Assembly: GCA_024279865.1 (NCBI GenBank) | Contig: JAJRRC010000057.1 | Span: forward strand, 1 to 64,000 | DNA length: 64,000 nucleotides | Direction of reading: 5' to 3' | Source of the DNA: Planctomycetota bacterium | Lineage (GTDB): Bacteria; Planctomycetota; Phycisphaerae; Phycisphaerales; Phycisphaeraceae | Part shown: positions 27,088 through 34,939 of the stretch, piece after piece | How the letters are laid out: each line of letters starts with the position of its first letter | How positions within the stretch are numbered: the first letter of the stretch is position 1 | Position numbers and translations under genes: made by a program | Notes under the pieces: generated by a model | Databases searched by the model: none | Seen by the model: the letters and a program-made list of their open reading frames with translations, nothing else | What the model was told of the DNA's origin: nothing

Positions 27088-28848
27088 TTACGACTTTACA
27101 ATTCGATAAAAGATTCGTGTCAAGAGATATTTTGCACTATGCCCATAGAATTGCACCGCTCGTAATTGAGTGAGGATGCTTTTTAGATAGACAATTGTTT
27201 TCTGATGTAATGCCAAAGTGCAAAAAATATGCCACCGGACAAAACGAACTCGCCCCCCCCATGTCAAGCTGTGTAGCTTGGCTTCGCAGGTGATAAACTC
27301 ACGCAGGTCACGTCGATTGATTTTTATTCCCCATTGCGAAGCAACGGTTTTCATGATGTTCGCCGTTGATTTCCAGCGTAGTTTCGAAGACATGGATGGC
27401 GACTCTCGCAATAACACCAGAAATTGAAAAATGGCTCTCATCACCAGCATTTTTACCGTAATTGGTTGCCCTTGTTCTTGCTGGTCAACGAATACAACCT
27501 GCCCGTCTTCAATGAACGTGTTTTTCCAAATGGCGTCTACATAGTGTCCACTTAATACTTTGTCGCCGTTCACTTCTTCAGCAAGCGTGACCAAGTGTTC
27601 GTGCCATGGTCGACAGGCGGCAAAAATCGTATTGATGTCGGCTATTTTAGACATTGCTGCAATTAATACACTGTGATGCAGCGATTCTCCGTTGTGCCAG
27701 TTTTCGGTATAGGGAGTTAATTGAACCGCCCCCTGTTCCGTCTGATTGAGTGGCGTTTTTGTGACTACCAAGTGCTCTTGATCTGGCGATCGAGAAATAC
27801 GCATTTTGGTATGATAAGCTTTCGTTCGATTTGTATTATAAATGACGGCAAAATCTCGAAAAGTGACATGCTCAATGGTCTTTTTCCCCGCAACCACCAA
27901 AAATGAATGGGCGAAAAAAGGTACCTGTTGATTTTTGGCAATGCCGATCCATGTCAGTTTTTCCGAAAAATTGGGACGGGAAGGTCTTAAGTAATCTCTC
28001 GATGGGAAATTGCCCAATAATTCACCGACGTTGTATTCCTCACACATTGTTTCAGACAATACCGCATCGGGGATTTTATAATCTGGAAAAGGGAAATAAA
28101 ACTTCACGGATGAAAAATGCCGAAGAATGCGACTTTGTAATTCATGGTAGCCAAACGTACGCGCTTTATTCGGGAACCGCGAATAACCTTCAAGGCCGTC
28201 ATATCGCGTTTTGGTGTGGTCCTCGGACGCTGATGCAAAATACTTTAGGCCGAATTGGTTTTCGATCGCGAGTATCAACACTCCGTCTTCAGCGAGATAA
28301 TCAGAAAAATGCCGCATGATGATCTCGTAGGGATCGTCGCCTTCGACAAAGGCGCCGGAATATTCAAATACGCCGACACAAAAAATAATGTCAAATTTAC
28401 GTTTAAAACGGATTTTTTGAAAAGGCGCGGATACAAACATAATATTGTCCATATCGCGACACCGTTTTCTAGCAAGACGTGCCCGCGTCCGACTTCCTTC
28501 TACTGAAACAACGTTATCGAATGTTTCTGCAAGATAACGACTGATTGCCCCGCACCCGCACCCGACTTCCAGAACCGAAGACGATTGGTCGTAGTCAAAA
28601 CCCTTCAGCAATTGGCTGCGTTTTTGGCTTAAATGGTATTCACTTGGCCAGTTTTTGATCCAAGTTTCCAATTCGGCTGATTCGGATCCCAAATCTTTAC
28701 ACGTATCGAAAACATGATCAAGGTACTGCTCAACATCATGGCCATCTGAATAAGCAATCGAAGCCTCTCCGATAAGCTCGAAAACACGATCGTCGTTGAT
28801 TTTTATCGCATTTTCTATCCAAGTTTCAATCATATTTTTCACCAACAT
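27088..28848 (-). CDS. SAM-dependent methyltransferase (large, two-part)
   Basis: A 586-residue protein. Residues about 90-200 form a class I methyltransferase Rossmann domain: SSVLEVGCGCGAISRYLAE (motif I), VVSVEGSRTRARLARKR (motif II), FDIIFCVGVFEYS (motif IV) and LAEDGVLILAIENQFGLKYF. The C-terminal 300 residues are not recognised and are basic near the end. The region is visibly richer in A/T than its neighbours and is oriented against them, which suggests horizontal acquisition. With the glycosyltransferase and flippase it probably modifies a surface glycan. The substrate is unknown. Confidence 0.8.
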   Translation of the reverse strand: MLVKNMIETWIENAIKINDDRVFELIGEASIAYSDGHDVEQYLDHVFDTCKDLGSESAELETWIKNWPSEYHLSQKRSQLLKGFDYDQSSSVLEVGCGCGAISRYLAETFDNVVSVEGSRTRARLARKRCRDMDNIMFVSAPFQKIRFKRKFDIIFCVGVFEYSGAFVEGDDPYEIIMRHFSDYLAEDGVLILAIENQFGLKYFASASEDHTKTRYDGLEGYSRFPNKARTFGYHELQSRILRHFSSVKFYFPFPDYKIPDAVLSETMCEEYNVGELLGNFPSRDYLRPSRPNFSEKLTWIGIAKNQQVPFFAHSFLVVAGKKTIEHVTFRDFAVIYNTNRTKAYHTKMRISRSPDQEHLVVTKTPLNQTEQGAVQLTPYTENWHNGESLHHSVLIAAMSKIADINTIFAACRPWHEHLVTLAEEVNGDKVLSGHYVDAIWKNTFIEDGQVVFVDQQEQGQPITVKMLVMRAIFQFLVLLRESPSMSSKLRWKSTANIMKTVASQWGIKINRRDLREFITCEAKLHSLTWGGRVRFVRWHIFCTLALHQKTIVYLKSILTQLRAVQFYGHSAKYLLTRIFYRIVKS

Positions 28849-28898
28849 TTACGAAGAACAAAAAGCTTTCGGTAGAAACATCACTGCTTCAGTACTGA

Positions 28899-29249
28899 AG
28901 TTTACACCAAGCAAATATTACGATTCTGCTGACTATAGAGTACAATTCCTATTCCCATCGTCAACATCCACAGTTACAGAATTTTGCAGACCAACAGGCC
29001 AACGCGCAATCTGTTTTACAGCGGGCTTTTTCGCCCAAAATCAAGGCCATGATGCGTCAGTCTCAAGAGCAAGCCCGGGTATTGCATGACCGGTTTGAGT
29101 CTCAGATGACCGATGAACAAAAGAAATTGGTTTGGGCTTGGGCAACGATGGACGAACAGGGGTTCTGGAAAAAACGTCGATTGCTCGCTCAGCATCGTTT
29201 TGAAATTGCCGGCTGGTATCGGCAGCTTGGTCTTTATTTAATGGTCTAG
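28899..29249 (+). pseudogene. 5'-truncated gene remnant at island edge
   Basis: The frame is open from 28899 to a TAG at 29247-29249 and encodes a polar, helical, Gln/Arg-rich protein (SYSHRQHPQLQNFADQQ, ... DRFESQMTDEQKKLVWAWATMDEQ, ending RQLGLYLMV). There is no ATG, GTG or TTG in frame before 29049, although the protein-like sequence starts about 30 codons earlier. The natural 5' end therefore seems to be lost at the junction with the A/T-rich methyltransferase region. A short product from 29049 (66 residues) is possible. Family not recognised. Confidence 0.5.
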
Positions 29250-29320
29250 ACTGGGTTGTGTAAGCCGTTTGAGCAAGCTGTAATTGCCGGTTGAATCGGT
29301 CGGCTTTACACTGTGGGCTT

Positions 29321-30586
29321 ATGAAAACAGCTTTTCTTATTATGTGTGTCTGCTTGCTGAGTTTGATGACCGGCTGCAAATCTGCCTCCAAGGCTCAAAC
29401 GCCCGCAACCAAGATGCCATCGCCTAAGCCGGTGGCATTGACACCTGCGGATTTTGTAGCAGCTCAGCCCACGCAAAGTGTAGCCGCCAAAGTGCCGACA
29501 CCCGCAGCTATGCCCGTGCCAACCCCCAAGCCCGTGCCAACCACCATGCCAGCGATGGCCACACCTGCGCCCGTGGCTGCAACGCAGCCCGCGAAGGCTT
29601 CGCCCGTGTCGCCAGCTCATTCATTGTCTGCCACCAAGGCTTATCAAGTGGGGGGCATGGTGGGGCAAGTCAACGGCCGCCCCATTTACGCACACCATGT
29701 TTTTAGTGACATCCATGAACGACTCGCCGACATCGGCAGCCGTCTGCCACGCGGAACCTTTCGCCAGCAGGCAGAGCAATTGCTCCGTGTGAGACTCAAA
29801 CAGATTGTCATGGATGCGTTAATTCTGGGTGAAGCTGAAGGACGGCTCACCGGTCAACAACGCACCGGACTGTTCCAATTCCTTCAGCAAGAACGCAAGA
29901 AACTGATTCGTGAGCTTGGACGTGGTTCTGAAGCGTTAGCCAGTGAACGATCACGTACAACATCGGGTTTGACGTTGGATCAGCGGATGGAAGACAGGCG
30001 TCGCGAGGTGATTGTTCAGACGTATTTGCGAGAAAAATTGTTTCCCAAGATCAATGTGAGCCGCAAGGACATTAAACGCTACTACAAAAACCATGAAGCC
30101 CAGTTCAACCCGCCACGGCGATGTACGATTCATTTGATTCGCACGAAAGATGCGTATGTGGCTGATGCCATTGACAAGGAACTGGAAATGGGCCGCGATT
30201 TTCTAGATATTGCATGCGACAAGAAGCTCAACTCGCGGACCTGGGAAAACAAGGGTTTATTTGGCGAAGGCATCACGGGTGACAAGCCCTTTGGCAATGA
30301 CGCGTTGAATGAAGCCACGCTTGGGTTGGCTGAGGGTGAATGTTCCAAGCGTTTGAAGGTTGGCTCGATGTTTACCTGGGTCTATGTCGCGAAGATCAGC
30401 AAAGGTGAATGCAAGAGCCTTCGAGAATCGCAGTTAAAAATCGAACGCATCTTGCGTCAACAGCAATACTCACGGCTAAGCGATCAATACCAGCAACGAC
30501 TCCTCGAAAATGGCAGTTACAATAATTTGGAAGACATGCTCGACAAATTGCTAACAATTGCAATGAGCTTGTACGCGTCATCGTGA
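29321..30586 (+). CDS. Lipoprotein peptidyl-prolyl isomerase (SurA/PrsA-like)
   Basis: A 421-residue protein beginning MKTAFLIMCVCLLSLMTGCKS, with lipobox LMTGC. A Pro/Ala/Thr-rich tether follows (about residues 25-100). The SurA-N-like helical region (residues 107-240) contains VGQVNGRPIYAHHVF and a long helix, and a parvulin-like domain follows (about 250-370, PRRCTIHLIRTKD... then GLFGEGITG, LGLAEGECS). It would assist folding of exported or outer-membrane proteins. The start at 29321 is chosen because it yields a proper lipoprotein signal; an upstream TTG at 29291 is less likely. The next gene overlaps by 4 bases. Confidence 0.85.
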   Translation: MKTAFLIMCVCLLSLMTGCKSASKAQTPATKMPSPKPVALTPADFVAAQPTQSVAAKVPTPAAMPVPTPKPVPTTMPAMATPAPVAATQPAKASPVSPAHSLSATKAYQVGGMVGQVNGRPIYAHHVFSDIHERLADIGSRLPRGTFRQQAEQLLRVRLKQIVMDALILGEAEGRLTGQQRTGLFQFLQQERKKLIRELGRGSEALASERSRTTSGLTLDQRMEDRRREVIVQTYLREKLFPKINVSRKDIKRYYKNHEAQFNPPRRCTIHLIRTKDAYVADAIDKELEMGRDFLDIACDKKLNSRTWENKGLFGEGITGDKPFGNDALNEATLGLAEGECSKRLKVGSMFTWVYVAKISKGECKSLRESQLKIERILRQQQYSRLSDQYQQRLLENGSYNNLEDMLDKLLTIAMSLYASS

Positions 30587-31011
30587 TCCGTGCTTGGCTT
30601 GACAATTTCTGGAGGTGGATAGGGGGCGGGGGAACCGGGGGAACCGGGGGGTTGGGGGCGCGGGGTGAACGGTTGGCTGCCCGTTATCTCAAAAAGCAGG
30701 GTTATCATTTGCTTGAGCGTAATTTGCGGAACCGTTTTGGTGAAATTGATTTGATGATGATGTCGCCTTTGCGTGACACGATGGTGGTGATTGAGGTTAA
30801 AACATCTTTGCAGTCATCGGACTATCATCGTCCGGAATTTCGGGTGAATCACGTGAAGCAGCGAAAGCTTGTTTCTTTGGCATCTCAGTGGTGCTGTCAC
30901 AAGAAAATTGAAGGTCTTCCGATTCGTTTTGATGTGGTCGGGGTGGATTTACCTGCTGGGGGTCCGCCGGTGATTCGTCATTACATAGGGGCTTTTGAGT
31001 CGGGCGTGTAG
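30583..31011 (+). CDS. YraN/UPF0102 family nuclease-like protein
   Basis: A 142-residue protein with the YraN pattern: GERLAARYLKKQGYHLLERNLRNRFGEIDLMM, then MVVIEVKTS (the D...E.K core shared with Holliday-junction-resolvase-like folds), and V...KQRKLVSLASQW. The start is a GTG overlapping the previous stop. An insert GGGGTGGTGG near residues 14-23 is encoded by a CCGGGGGAA-type microsatellite (30621-30660) and is not part of the family fold. Confidence 0.88.
   Translation: MIRAWLDNFWRWIGGGGTGGTGGLGARGERLAARYLKKQGYHLLERNLRNRFGEIDLMMMSPLRDTMVVIEVKTSLQSSDYHRPEFRVNHVKQRKLVSLASQWCCHKKIEGLPIRFDVVGVDLPAGGPPVIRHYIGAFESGV
30621..30660 (+). repeat. G-rich CCGGGGGAA microsatellite in the yraN-like gene
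   Basis: GGGGGCGGGGGAACCGGGGG and a second ACCGGGGG unit are read in frame as Gly/Thr. The repeat is close to those at 34375-34440, 48302-48345 and 59745-59858. Confidence 0.8.
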
Positions 31012-31070
31012 GCTTTTTGTGTGAGTATGGGTCGCGGTGTAATTTTCAGACAGTTTCTTCTGATCATAAA

Positions 31071-31099
31071 TTGACAATTTACGAAAATTCTTCTCTAAT
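31071..31099 (+). promoter_or_regulatory. Sigma-70 promoter for the cytochrome c / cco cluster
   Basis: A -35 box TTGACA (31071-31076) is followed after exactly 17 bases by TCTAAT (31094-31099), one mismatch from TATAAT. It is 73-83 bases ahead of the first gene. No FNR box (TTGAT-N4-ATCAA) is seen nearby. Confidence 0.65.
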
Positions 31100-31172
31100 A
31101 AAGATGACTGTCTTTGTTGTCAAAACAGGTCAGTTCTGCAAATATATGGATGGGTTTTTCTAAACGCGTAGG

Positions 31173-32216
31173 ATGAATCATATGCGAGAATATTGGCAAT
31201 GGGCTTTGGCGTTAGCCGTCATGGTTCCGTTGCTTGGGGCAGATCAGCCCGGCGACACGAAGAAGGCGGACGTTTACCCGTATGCGATTAATCAATGGCA
31301 TACGACTGAACCGGGCGAAAACGCAAATTACAACCATCGCAAGCGACTCATCGGTCGTGGCCTAGCGGTTTATCAAAACCACTGTGCCGGCTGTCATGGC
31401 GTGAAGGGCGATGGCCTCGGCCCCGCCTCTGATCGCTTGCAGGTCAAGCCTCGTGATTTCACCAAAGGCGTTTTTAAGTTTCGTTCAACCCGTCAGCTTC
31501 AGTTGCCCATGGAAATAGATTTGTATCGGGTGATTAGTAAGGGTTTGCCTGGCGTGAGTATGCCTGGGTTTCCTTTGATGGTTGAAACGGACAAGTTGGC
31601 GGTGATTCAATACATGAAAACGCTGGTTCCCAATTGGGACGAGCAGGCCAAGCAACGGCAAGTGGTTTATGTGCCTCAAGCCCCTCAGGACATGAAGTCC
31701 ACCGAGCGGATCATGCGTGGCCGCGTGGTTTACCTTGGGATGCAGTGTGGCCGATGCCATGGCATGGATGGTGCGGGTACAGGTGCTTCGATTGGCGTGG
31801 TTGAAGACGAAGCTCTAGGCTCGATTCTTCCTCGGAACTTTACTCGCGGTCGTTTTCGTGGCGGTGATAGTTCTGAAGATATTTATCGCACGTTCCACAC
31901 GGGTCTTGGCGGGGCGATGCCTCAGTTTGATGACAATGTTATTCTTTACACCAACCAACAAACCGTTGCGGCTCAAGCAGACTATATGGAACAAGGTGAG
32001 CAAGCCAAGCTGGCTCCTTATTTAGCTCAATTTCCCAAGAACTCTGCTGAGATTTTCAAGTTAGATGACGCTGCCAAGCGTGCATTGATTGTCCGTCATA
32101 GCTGGGATCTCGTGGCGTATGTAAAATCGCTGACGTTGCATCCCAAAGCCACAGCCCCCTTTGTAGCCGCTCCTGCGGATGACAATGGCCAATCTGGAGA
32201 AGATGATGAGTATTGA
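31173..32216 (+). CDS. Diheme cytochrome c of the cbb3 oxidase cluster
   Basis: A 347-residue exported cytochrome with two CxxCH sites (CAGCH near residue 72 and CGRCH near residue 192), each in a mono-heme cytochrome c domain (GRGLAVYQNHCAGCHGVKGDGLGPA; GRVVYLGMQCGRCHGMDGAGTG). The signal sequence is WQWALALAVMVPLLGA. An internal ATG at 31182 has a better-placed AGGA and may be the real start. It probably takes the role of CcoP, which is otherwise missing. Its 3' end overlaps ccoN by 14 bases. Confidence 0.9.
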   Translation: MNHMREYWQWALALAVMVPLLGADQPGDTKKADVYPYAINQWHTTEPGENANYNHRKRLIGRGLAVYQNHCAGCHGVKGDGLGPASDRLQVKPRDFTKGVFKFRSTRQLQLPMEIDLYRVISKGLPGVSMPGFPLMVETDKLAVIQYMKTLVPNWDEQAKQRQVVYVPQAPQDMKSTERIMRGRVVYLGMQCGRCHGMDGAGTGASIGVVEDEALGSILPRNFTRGRFRGGDSSEDIYRTFHTGLGGAMPQFDDNVILYTNQQTVAAQADYMEQGEQAKLAPYLAQFPKNSAEIFKLDDAAKRALIVRHSWDLVAYVKSLTLHPKATAPFVAAPADDNGQSGEDDEY

Positions 32217-33659
32217 TACGTCTGCTGAATCCCCAACCCCCGTCTTGGCGACGGAATTGGTGAATAAAAATTTAGTGACATGGCATTTGTCGGGTGCTTT
32301 TATTTGGCTCACGATTTCCATGTTTGCGGGATTCTTTTATTCCTTGCAATTTTTGCAGGCATGGATCTTGCCTGAGTGGGCGATTCTTTCGCCCGGCCGG
32401 GTGCGATTGGTTCATACGAACTTGATCGCTTTTGGCTGGCTGACCAATGCGTTCATTGCCATGTTGTACTGGACAGTCCCAAGGCTGACCGGTCAGCGTG
32501 TGGCAGCCAATTGGCTGGGCTGGGTGATCTGTGGTGCTTGGAATTTCATTATTCTGGGCACTTGGCTGGGCTTACACCTCGGTGAAGCTCAGGCCATTGA
32601 ATGGGGTGAAACGCCCGTCTGGATCGACCCGTTGGTCGTGGTGGGGGCGATTTTGATATGGATTCAGTTCTATACCCCTATTTTGAGGATGAAAGAAAAG
32701 ACGATGTACGTCACGCTCTGGTATTTCAGTGCGGGCTTCATCTGGCTTGGCCTGACTTATATCATGGGCAACTTCTTCCCCGAGTATCTGGTGGCAGGCA
32801 CCGCGGCAGGTCCGCTGTTGGGCTTGTACATCCATGACCTTGTGGGTTTGTGGGTCACGCCGATGGGTTGGGGCATGATGTACTTCTTTGTGCCGATCAT
32901 TTTGAAGAAGCCGATTTGGTCTCATGCGTTGTCCTTGGTGGGCTTCTGGGGCTTGGCGTTTTCTATCCTTTGCAGGGCGTGCATCATTTCCTCGGTTCGC
33001 CGATCCCGATGTTTGCTCAGTACAGTGCGGTGATCAGCACCATTGCCATTGAAATTGTGGTGACAACGGTGGTGATTAACTTCTATATGACCTGGCGGGG
33101 CAGCGAGCATACGCTCCGAGACAACATTGCCATTCGCTGGTTCTGGGTTGGTGCTGTGAACTACTTCCTGACCTGTTTGCAGTGTGCTTTCCAGGTGACG
33201 TTAACGCTTCAGACGATCATTCACTTTACCGACTGGGTCGTGGGTCATGCCCACTTGGTGATGTTCGGCGTGTTCAGCTTCTGGATCTATGGCATGCTGA
33301 TGCATCTGTGGCCGAAACTGACCGGTCGTGAATGGTGGTCTAACAAACTCAATAGCTGGCACTTTTGGCTTTCAGCCATGGGGCTATGGATCATGTTCTT
33401 GGACTTGATGTGCGGCGGTTTGGTGCAAGGCTTTATGTGGCGTGCGATGGCTAGCTGGGCGGATACCACCATTGCGAGTTATTCGTTCTGGTTTGTCCGG
33501 ACGATTGCCGGCGGGGCCATTCTTTTGGGCCATGTGTTGTTGATCATTAACATGATTGCCACGGCAACCAGTGGTAAATCGACCAAACATATTGATACAG
33601 ATTACGAGCCATACGAAGTGGCCGAACCTGAGGAGGCAGCCATTCATGGAACGGTTTAG
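32203..33659 (+). CDS. ccoN: cbb3-type oxidase subunit I CcoN, split by a 1-base frameshift
   Basis: Heme-copper oxidase catalytic subunit. The first frame runs from about 32203 to 33033 but loses homology after GFWGLAF. The second frame takes over at FYPLQGVHHFLGSPIP. The frames join cleanly if one T is added to the TTTT at 32959-32962. Ligands seen across both parts: the His of HTNLIAFGW (low-spin heme), the His of IHDLVGLWVTP and the pair in GVHHFLG (CuB), and VVGHAHLVMFG (hemes). The first ATG follows GGAGAAG. This is either a sequencing/assembly error or an inactivating mutation; the rest is well conserved. Confidence 0.9.
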
Positions 33660-34362
33660 CTTTATTTTTCTAGCGGCGGGTGTGGCATGTTTTGTCTTTG
33701 CGTTTGCAGTCAGCGCGGTGTTGCCGATGCTGCCTGTGAAGGATATGCATGTCCAGACGATTGCCGAGTTGGCGGAGAATGTGCCTGTTGATTTTGAAGA
33801 ATTGGCAGAGCAGTATCCCGACGCTTTTCAGAAGGCTTTTGGGTCCACCCAAGCGGACAGCGAAACGTTTGCCAAGGCACTCGTTCGAGGCCACAAAGTT
33901 TACGTCAGCGAAGCTTGCTGGCATTGTCACTCCCAACAGGTTCGCCCTTGGGGTAATGATGAAGCGAGATTTGGTCGCGTGGCGTATCCTGAAGAGTATC
34001 ACAATGAATTGAACATGCCGCCGTTGTGGGGCACACGACGCGTGGGGCCTGACTTGTCTCGTGCAGCAGGCAAACAGTCCAATGATTGGCATGTGGCTCA
34101 CTTTTACAGGCCCGTGGACGTGGTTCCCTGGAGTGTGATGCCAGCGTATCCTTGGTTTTACGAGAAGGATGGCAAGACTCCCAATCGTGACGGTCTGAGT
34201 ATTATTACTTATGTGCAGTGGCTTGGCAGTTGGCACAAGACGGTGCCAGAGTCCTTTTTCCACCTTGAAGAAATCGAAGATGGTTATGAGGCTCCTGCTG
34301 TTCCCAAGCCTATCATTCAAGAGCCAGTAGTTGAAGAAGATGTTGCTGATGAGGATTATTAA
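33646..34362 (+). CDS. ccoO: cbb3-type oxidase subunit II CcoO (monoheme cytochrome c)
   Basis: A 238-residue protein with one N-terminal membrane span (FIFLAAGVACFVFAFAVSAVL) and one heme site in the CcoO context VSEACWHCHSQQVRPWGNDEARFG. A likely heme-ligand Met lies in WSVMPAYPWF. The ATG at 33646 is preceded by AGGAGG and overlaps the ccoN 3' end by 14 bases. The C-terminus is a Glu/Asp-rich tail. It passes electrons to CcoN. Confidence 0.94.
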   Translation: MERFSFIFLAAGVACFVFAFAVSAVLPMLPVKDMHVQTIAELAENVPVDFEELAEQYPDAFQKAFGSTQADSETFAKALVRGHKVYVSEACWHCHSQQVRPWGNDEARFGRVAYPEEYHNELNMPPLWGTRRVGPDLSRAAGKQSNDWHVAHFYRPVDVVPWSVMPAYPWFYEKDGKTPNRDGLSIITYVQWLGSWHKTVPESFFHLEEIEDGYEAPAVPKPIIQEPVVEEDVADEDY

Positions 34363-34364
34363 TT

Positions 34365-34781
34365 ATGACTGATACCCCCGGAACCACCCCCGGAACCACC
34401 GGCACCACCCCCGGAACCACCGGCACCCCCGGCACCCCCGAAAAATCTTCACCGACTCCGGAGGTGGACCCACTGACACCGGTCCCTCTGTCGCTTGGTA
34501 CGCGTTGGTTTTTGTGGATTTTTAGTGTGATCATGCTTCTGACCGCGGGCTTGGCTTTTATATTTAAGTTAATCGAATTTTTCTCTGCTTTTCTCAGTGA
34601 TGAATCTGTTCGCTTCGGCGTGGTGCCGTTGCTGACGTACTTGATTGTCGCTGCGGGCTATGGATGTTTGTTTGCATGGTCCTATCTCAGAGGTCATTAC
34701 AAAGACGTCGAAGCAGCCAAGTATCGGATGCTTCAAATGCAAGATGAAATCGACGCGATGGAGGGTTCAACATCATCATGA
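34365..34781 (+). CDS. Small two-span membrane protein of the cco cluster
   Basis: A 138-residue protein. The first 40 residues are a Pro/Gly/Thr repeat (PGTTPGTTGTTPGTTGTPGTP) encoded by CCCCCGGAACCACC-type DNA. After it come two hydrophobic spans (about residues 46-68 and 82-105) and a charged helix ending GSTSS. I do not recognise the family. It starts 2 bases after ccoO and overlaps the next small gene by 4 bases, so it is a likely accessory subunit of the oxidase in this lineage. Confidence 0.75.
   Translation: MTDTPGTTPGTTGTTPGTTGTPGTPEKSSPTPEVDPLTPVPLSLGTRWFLWIFSVIMLLTAGLAFIFKLIEFFSAFLSDESVRFGVVPLLTYLIVAAGYGCLFAWSYLRGHYKDVEAAKYRMLQMQDEIDAMEGSTSS
34375..34440 (+). repeat. C-rich microsatellite encoding a Pro-Gly-Thr repeat
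   Basis: CCCCCGGAACCACC and CCCCCGGCA units repeat about five times and are read in frame as PGT/PGTT. The segment occupies the protein's N-terminal tail ahead of its first membrane span. Confidence 0.85.
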
Positions 34782-34906
34782 GTTTTCAACGTCATAAATA
34801 TCTCAGTTATACAGGCTACGCATTCCCATGGTATGTCACGCTGTTCTGGATCAGCTTCGTGATCGGTGGCACCATCTATCTGGTCAAGAATATTCTCTTT
34901 TCCTGA
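34778..34906 (+). CDS. 42-residue single-span membrane protein (CcoQ-like position)
   Basis: The frame encodes MSFQRHKYLSYTGYAFPWYV followed by a hydrophobic helix TLFWISFVIGGTIYLVKNIL and ends FS. The ATG overlaps the preceding stop (ATGA) and the stop is 33 bases before the copper ATPase start. The size, one membrane span and position between ccoNO and ccoI match the place of CcoQ/FixQ or another tiny oxidase subunit. Sequence alone does not prove homology. Confidence 0.7.
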   Translation: MSFQRHKYLSYTGYAFPWYVTLFWISFVIGGTIYLVKNILFS

Positions 34907-34939
34907 TTGTTGCAGATGTCTCTTTGACGGGATGAACCA

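Noticed and set aside
28796-29089. 97-codon plus-strand frame over the start of the methyltransferase gene
   Set aside because: It overlaps the methyltransferase start region antisense and has no protein-like features; the adjacent frame ending at 29249 is more protein-like.
22609-29250. Prophage or integrative element at tRNA-Ala
   Set aside because: No integrase gene, no phage genes, and no second copy of the tRNA 3' end was found.
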